In this document: positions 60,169 through 64,000 of the stretch, in pieces
Numbering within the stretch: the stretch's first letter is position 1
How the letters are laid out: each line of letters starts with the position of its first letter
NCBI GenBank assembly: GCA_050699635.1
Contig: JBOHFK010000008.1
Location: 21,798-85,797, forward strand
DNA from: GCA-003244245 sp050699635
GTDB lineage: Bacteria > Actinomycetota > Actinomycetes > Mycobacteriales > Pseudonocardiaceae
Direction: 5' to 3'
DNA: 64,000 bases
The notes under the pieces: generated by a model
Databases searched by the model: none
What the model was told of the DNA's origin: nothing
What the model saw: only the letters and a program-made list of their open reading frames with translations
Program-made: the position numbers and the translations under genes

Positions 60169-60291
60169 GTGTTCACCTCGGACGATCCGACCGGGCTGTC
60201 CTCCACCGCCGGGCAGCTGGTGATCCTTTTCGGCCTGCTCTCCGCCCTGGTAGTGCTCATCCGCTGGTGGTGGCACCAGCGCAACCGCTGA
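60169..60291 (+). CDS. 40-residue single-pass membrane microprotein
   Basis: GTG 60169 to TGA 60291 encodes 40 residues: a short polar head (V-F-T-S-D-D-P-T-G-L), one helix (Q-L-V-I-L-F-G-L-L-S-A-L-V-V-L-I) and R-W-W-W-H-Q-R-N-R at the membrane edge. Third codon positions are G/C-rich as in real genes here. The ribosome site is weak (G-run at 60166). No known family recalled. Confidence 0.55.
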   Translation: MFTSDDPTGLSSTAGQLVILFGLLSALVVLIRWWWHQRNR

Positions 60292-60446
60292 ACCGCCTCA
60301 CCGAACCCCAGCTGACGCTGCCGAACTTGGCCAGGTCGGCACGGTCAGTACCTGCTAGATGGTGCCACCCGTTGTCCGGGTCCGATGTGTCCAGCGCAGG
60401 CATACGCTGCGCACAGCAGTCCGCGCCACCGAGCGGAAGGGGCACC

Positions 60447-61550
60447 GTGACCGAGGTGTTCGAATCCGGCGACCACGAACAGGTCGTCTTCTGCCGCGAC
60501 GAGCCGTCCGGGCTCCGGGCGATCATCGCTATCCACTCCACCGCGCTGGGACCCTCCCTCGGCGGCACCCGGTTCCATCCCTACCCCAGTGAGGACGACG
60601 CCCTCCTCGACGTGCTGCACCTGTCCACCGCGATGTCCTACAAGAATGCACTCGCCGGCCTGGACCACGGCGGTGGCAAAGCCGTCATCCTCGGCGATCC
60701 GACCCGGGACAAGACCGAAGCACTGCTCCGCGCTTACGGACGCTTCGTGCAGTCGCTGGGCGGGCGCTACATCACCGCATGTGACGTGGGCACCTACGTC
60801 GACGACATGGACGTCGTCGCCAGGGAATCGGAATTCGTCACCGGGCGCTCAGTGGCCCAGGGTGGCGCCGGCGACTCCTCGATCCTGACCGCATTCGGCG
60901 TCTTCCAGGGCATGCGGGCGGCCGCCGAACACGTCTGGGGCGCGCCCACCCTGTCCGGACGTCGAGTGGGTATCTCAGGGGTTGGCAAGGTCGGCAGGCT
61001 CCTCGTCGATCAGGTGATTGCGGACGGCGCAGCGGTGATCGTGGCCGATGTCAGCGCAGCGGCGATCGAGCGGGTTCGCGCCGAGCACCCCGAGGTGGTC
61101 ACGGCGCCGGACACTGAGGCCTTGGTGCGGGAGTCGATTGATGTGTACGCCCCGTGTGCGCTCGGCTCGGCGCTCGACCATCCCACCGTCGCTGCGCTGC
61201 AGGCCAAGATCGTATGTGGGGGCGCGAATAACCAGCTGGAGCACCCCGGCCTGGAGAAGCTCCTCGACGCGAGAGGCATCCTCTACGCACCGGACTACGT
61301 GGTGAACTCCGGCGGGGTCATTCAGGTTGCCGACGAGATCGGGGGCTTTGACTTCCAGCGGGCCAAAGCTCGGGTCGCCAAGATTTTCGACACCACACGG
61401 GAGATCTTCGCGCTGGCCGAGCGCGACGGTGTTCCTCCGGCCGTCGCGGCCGATCATCTCGCCGAGCGGCGAATGGCCGACGTCGGGCGGCTGCGCAAGA
61501 TTCTCGTCGGCGGCCGCGCCGTGGGGCCGCCGACCGGTCACCGTTTGTAG
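60447..61550 (+). CDS. leucine/valine (Glu/Leu/Phe/Val family) dehydrogenase
   Basis: A 367-residue dehydrogenase. G-L-D-H-G-G-G-K-A-V-I holds the catalytic Lys; D-V-G-T-Y-V-D-D-M-D and G-I-S-G-V-G-K-V-G-R-L-L (NAD loop) follow. It deaminates branched-chain amino acids, feeding acyl-CoA primers. GTG 60447 has GGAAGGGG upstream; a longer start at 60267 adds 60 residues without family resemblance. Whether it prefers Leu or Val is not clear. Confidence 0.9.
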   Translation: MTEVFESGDHEQVVFCRDEPSGLRAIIAIHSTALGPSLGGTRFHPYPSEDDALLDVLHLSTAMSYKNALAGLDHGGGKAVILGDPTRDKTEALLRAYGRFVQSLGGRYITACDVGTYVDDMDVVARESEFVTGRSVAQGGAGDSSILTAFGVFQGMRAAAEHVWGAPTLSGRRVGISGVGKVGRLLVDQVIADGAAVIVADVSAAAIERVRAEHPEVVTAPDTEALVRESIDVYAPCALGSALDHPTVAALQAKIVCGGANNQLEHPGLEKLLDARGILYAPDYVVNSGGVIQVADEIGGFDFQRAKARVAKIFDTTREIFALAERDGVPPAVAADHLAERRMADVGRLRKILVGGRAVGPPTGHRL

Positions 61551-61564
61551 GACTGGATTTCGTC

Positions 61565-62872
61565 ATGCGAGAGTCCGCCATAAGTATCCACGTGCCATTC
61601 AAATATGACTTGGGAGGGCAAGTCAGAGATATTTCCGGCATCCGCGGCATTCTAATGGATCTATGTGAATCCGTCGAAGTAGATCAAGCGACAACCCGCA
61701 GCTGGAACCTATCCTACCTGGCGCTTCATTCAGCAGTACTTCGGTGTCGCCTTCCAGATGACACGGCCAATATAGCAGGTTCACACTGGCGTTATGGACG
61801 AAGCCTCAGCCTTTTTCCGTGGCTCGGCGTAATTTCCGTCGATTACGAATTCGAGTCGATCCAGGACAACGCAGACATGTTGTCCTTCTACGACGGATTG
61901 GTCAGATGGAAGAACACCGACTACCTGCCTTATCTCAAAAAATGTGGTGTCGCAACAGAGGACCTTAGCGCTCACACAGCGCTCTCCCCGAGCGCATCCG
62001 CGCAGGATTTGCATTCAAGTCTCGTTCTTCAGTTACGTGCTCGAGCCCAACCTTACATCTCTCCACGCCCGGCGCTATACGCCTTCCATGACTTCCGTGT
62101 ATGCTTTATTGACAAGGAGTCGACGCTCGATCCAAAAATTGTTCAATGCCTTCTATGGCTGACGACACGAGAAGAATCCAGAGATGACTTTGATCATGTC
62201 GGAACGCTGAAATTCAGAACTGCGGAAATCTCGAGCACAGGATGGTCAACGGTCCTCCGCTCATCCACAGAAAGCCTCGACCCAGAAGTTGTTGCGACAA
62301 CTATTTCGTTACTGAATCTAGCCCACGCTCAGTGGTTCGTCTGCCAGGCATGGATTAACATCTACGAACCTGCCCTTGCTGACACCAAGAACACCGGCGC
62401 AGCGGCTGAGGTCCACGAATTATCAGCTAGTCAGCTTTCTCTTGCGAGAGATCTTTCGGAGGTCGGAAATTTCGACATAATGCTCAAGGACCCAAACCTA
62501 CTCCGAGTAGCTAGATCGTTCGAGCGGACCTTCACCGTCCTGGAACACCGAAAGGCTGCCGAGCAACGACTGCGCATCCTTGCCGACCATTCAATGAACT
62601 TGGCGCAATATGCTAACGAGCGTACGGCCCGTCGGTTGGCTGTGCTTTTTAGTCTCTCTGCGGCTGGCACCATCGCTGCCCTTGTGCCAGCACTCGTGCA
62701 GATCGGTTTTCCGCCATTATTCACGCTCCTCACATTTTTGTTGCTGGTCATCCTGTGGCTTGGCTTCACAATCAACTTTACTGTTCTACTCAGGCAATTT
62801 CTAATTTCGCGGAAAACTCGAGGTTTCACCCTGCGCGGCAAACATCACGACGAGGAGCGACGATCGCCGTGA
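61565..62872 (+). CDS. unknown membrane-anchored protein in a low-GC operon
   Basis: A 435-residue protein I do not recognise. The N-terminal ~330 residues are soluble and mixed alpha/beta (S-L-F-P-W-L-G-V-I-S-V-D-Y-E-F near 85), then a basic helix (H-S-M-N-L-A-Q-Y-A-N-E-R-T-A-R-R-L) leads into two membrane helices at ~355-410 and a basic tail. The two-helix end faintly recalls CorA/RMD1-type topology, but no motif confirms it. G+C is near one half, against two thirds nearby, and TTA codons occur (for example 62309-62311), both signs of transfer. GTGA overlap with the next gene. Confidence 0.7.
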   Translation: MRESAISIHVPFKYDLGGQVRDISGIRGILMDLCESVEVDQATTRSWNLSYLALHSAVLRCRLPDDTANIAGSHWRYGRSLSLFPWLGVISVDYEFESIQDNADMLSFYDGLVRWKNTDYLPYLKKCGVATEDLSAHTALSPSASAQDLHSSLVLQLRARAQPYISPRPALYAFHDFRVCFIDKESTLDPKIVQCLLWLTTREESRDDFDHVGTLKFRTAEISSTGWSTVLRSSTESLDPEVVATTISLLNLAHAQWFVCQAWINIYEPALADTKNTGAAAEVHELSASQLSLARDLSEVGNFDIMLKDPNLLRVARSFERTFTVLEHRKAAEQRLRILADHSMNLAQYANERTARRLAVLFSLSAAGTIAALVPALVQIGFPPLFTLLTFLLLVILWLGFTINFTVLLRQFLISRKTRGFTLRGKHHDEERRSP

Positions 62873-63426
62873 CGATACTTTGGCGTGCACCGGGCGAGAT
62901 TACGCGATCAGAACAAAATACTCTCCGATTGCTGGTCGAACAGGTTTCCGAAGAGTTCGTTCCGCCATTGAAAATGCGAAGCGGCACAACTCAGGCAGCG
63001 CTAAATTCTACCACCGACAATGAATCATCATACTTCAGTGAAATGTTATTCCAGCACAACTTGCTGCTGATCGAGAACCGCCAACTGCAGGGATTTCTTT
63101 CATTTCGCACTCCCCATTATGATGCTCGCCTGCCCAACATTACAGCCTGTATATATGTTAGCACTATCGCGGTTTTTCCCGCGATGCGCGGACACGGATA
63201 CGCGCGTCTCCTCTACCAGGAGCTCTTCAAGCTCCCAGAGACCCTGCCAGCATGGATTCTCCTGCGCACCTGGTCCACCAACAGCGGCCATCTACGACTG
63301 CTGTACTCCCTTGGCTTCACAGTTGTCCTTACAATCCCTGACGATAGAGGCCCAGGAGTTGACACGCTATACCTGGCCACCATGCGTGACGGGCGTCGGC
63401 GATCCGTGGAGGGCGCCGAGCATTGA
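62869..63426 (+). CDS. GNAT-family N-acetyltransferase
   Basis: A 185-residue protein. I-A-V-F-P-A-M-R-G-H-G-Y-A-R-L-L-Y is the acetyl-CoA-binding motif A (R-x-x-G-x-G/A variant). N-S-G-H-L-R-L-L-Y-S-L-G-F is motif B. The N-terminal ~80 residues are not typical. GTG 62869 overlaps the stop of the preceding unknown gene (GTGA), with GAGGAG upstream, so the pair is one translational unit. Same low G+C and TTA codons. Acetyl acceptor unknown. Confidence 0.78.
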   Translation: MTILWRAPGEITRSEQNTLRLLVEQVSEEFVPPLKMRSGTTQAALNSTTDNESSYFSEMLFQHNLLLIENRQLQGFLSFRTPHYDARLPNITACIYVSTIAVFPAMRGHGYARLLYQELFKLPETLPAWILLRTWSTNSGHLRLLYSLGFTVVLTIPDDRGPGVDTLYLATMRDGRRRSVEGAEH

Positions 63427-63455
63427 CTGTCGGTGGGGCGGGCCATGATGTCAGG

Positions 63456-64000
63456 GTGAATGTGCTCGAGCTGTTCTCCCCCGCCACCCGGGACTGGTTC
63501 GCGGGGGCGTTCGCCGCGCCTACCCCGGCCCAGGAGGGCGCCTGGCGGGCGGTGACCGCGGGCAAGCACGCGCTGGTCGTCGCCCCTACTGGGTCCGGCA
63601 AGACCCTGGCTGCGTTCCTGTGGGCGCTGGACCGCCTGGCCTTAGCCGGACCTCCGGACAAACCCGCCAAGCGGTGCCGAGTGCTCTACATCTCCCCGCT
63701 CAAAGCCCTGGCGGTGGACATCGAGCGCAACCTGCGCTCCCCATTAGCCGGCATCCGGCAGGCCGCCCACCGCTTGGGCCTGCCGGAACCGGACATCCGG
63801 GTGGGAATGCGCACCGGCGATACCCCGGCCGAGCAACGCCGGGCCTTCACCCGCACCCCGACCGACGTACTCGTCACCACCCCGGAGTCACTGTTCCTGC
63901 TGCTGACCTCGGCGGCCAGGGAGTCGCTGCGCGGGATCCACACGGTGATCGTCGACGAGGTCCACGCTGTCGCCGCCACCAAGCGCGGCGCGCACCTGGC
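63456..64000 (+). CDS. lhr: Lhr-type large SF2 helicase, N-terminal part (runs off the window)
   Basis: 181 codons visible from GTG 63456. F-A-A-P-T-P-A-Q-E-G-A-W (Q-motif region), A-P-T-G-S-G-K-T-L-A-A-F (motif I), Y-I-S-P-L-K-A-L-A-V-D (Ia), T-T-P-E-S-L-F-L-L-L (Ib-like) and V-D-E-V-H-A-V (motif II, D-E-V-H) are those of Lhr helicases, usually ~1500 residues. Returns to normal high G+C right after the low-GC pair. Confidence 0.9.
   Translation, partial: MNVLELFSPATRDWFAGAFAAPTPAQEGAWRAVTAGKHALVVAPTGSGKTLAAFLWALDRLALAGPPDKPAKRCRVLYISPLKALAVDIERNLRSPLAGIRQAAHRLGLPEPDIRVGMRTGDTPAEQRRAFTRTPTDVLVTTPESLFLLLTSAARESLRGIHTVIVDEVHAVAATKRGAHL

Overview
The window is high-GC actinobacterial DNA, roughly two-thirds G+C, with many GTG starts and many 1-8 base stop/start overlaps. 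The order nrdR - LysM/SOS protein - lexA - hflX - dapF - miaA - LigB-like - DUF349 - membrane protein - miaB - recX - recA - DUF3046 is the conserved block known from Mycobacterium (Rv2718c-Rv2738c) and relatives. gluABCD next to recX/recA, IdeR, a mycothiol-type maleylpyruvate isomerase homologue and a B12-dependent ribonucleotide reductase also fit. Genus cannot be fixed from sequence alone; a Mycobacteriales/Pseudonocardiales relative is the best guess.

Layout: 1-5.7 kb holds the N-terminal part of a glutamine-synthetase-family enzyme, a PPOX protein, an EamA permease, a small DUF7455 protein, an SF2 helicase and a YihY membrane protein. 5.9-15.8 kb is the most unusual part: a diiron ferritin-like protein, the nickel-pincer cofactor set larE/larB/larC, then a tightly overlapping operon (fatty acyl reductase-HAD fusion, zinc alcohol dehydrogenase, divergent LarA homologue, PlsC-like acyltransferase). 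15.8-20.5 kb carries small DUF proteins, an HhH-GPD protein and a polyhydroxyalkanoate unit (phaC, XRE regulator, phasin-like). 20.6-31.8 kb holds dtd, a sigB-type sigma factor behind an ECF-type promoter, acuC, a rhodanese, ideR, galE, DUF4192, a methyltransferase, a PAC2 protein and an HtrA-like lipoprotein protease.

31.9-44.6 kb is nucleotide metabolism, SOS and tRNA modification: nrdJ/nrdR, the divergent LysM/lexA pair with one LexA box per gene, then hflX, dapF, miaA, DUF349 and miaB. 44.7-48.0 kb is gluABCD. 48.0-56.8 kb is an accessory insert between glu and recX: two MntP-like efflux proteins, EamA plus CGNR regulator, a membrane-tethered solute-binding domain lacking its second lobe, a second-type succinate dehydrogenase and a LysR regulator. 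56.7-60.3 kb is recX-recA-DUF3046; recA contains a full-length LAGLIDADG intein at the same position as the M. tuberculosis RecA intein, and has both a LexA box and a RecA-NDp (PafBC-type) promoter. 60.4-64.0 kb holds a leucine/valine dehydrogenase, a visibly lower-GC two-gene operon of unknown function and the start of lhr.

Two themes cross the window: (i) DNA-damage control (LexA boxes for lexA, the LysM protein and recA, plus a LexA-independent recA promoter); (ii) short tandem duplications, mostly of 15 bp, inside gene ends or at gene junctions (larB tail, phaC, LysM protein, lexA leader and N-terminus, acuC/rhodanese and ideR/galE junctions).
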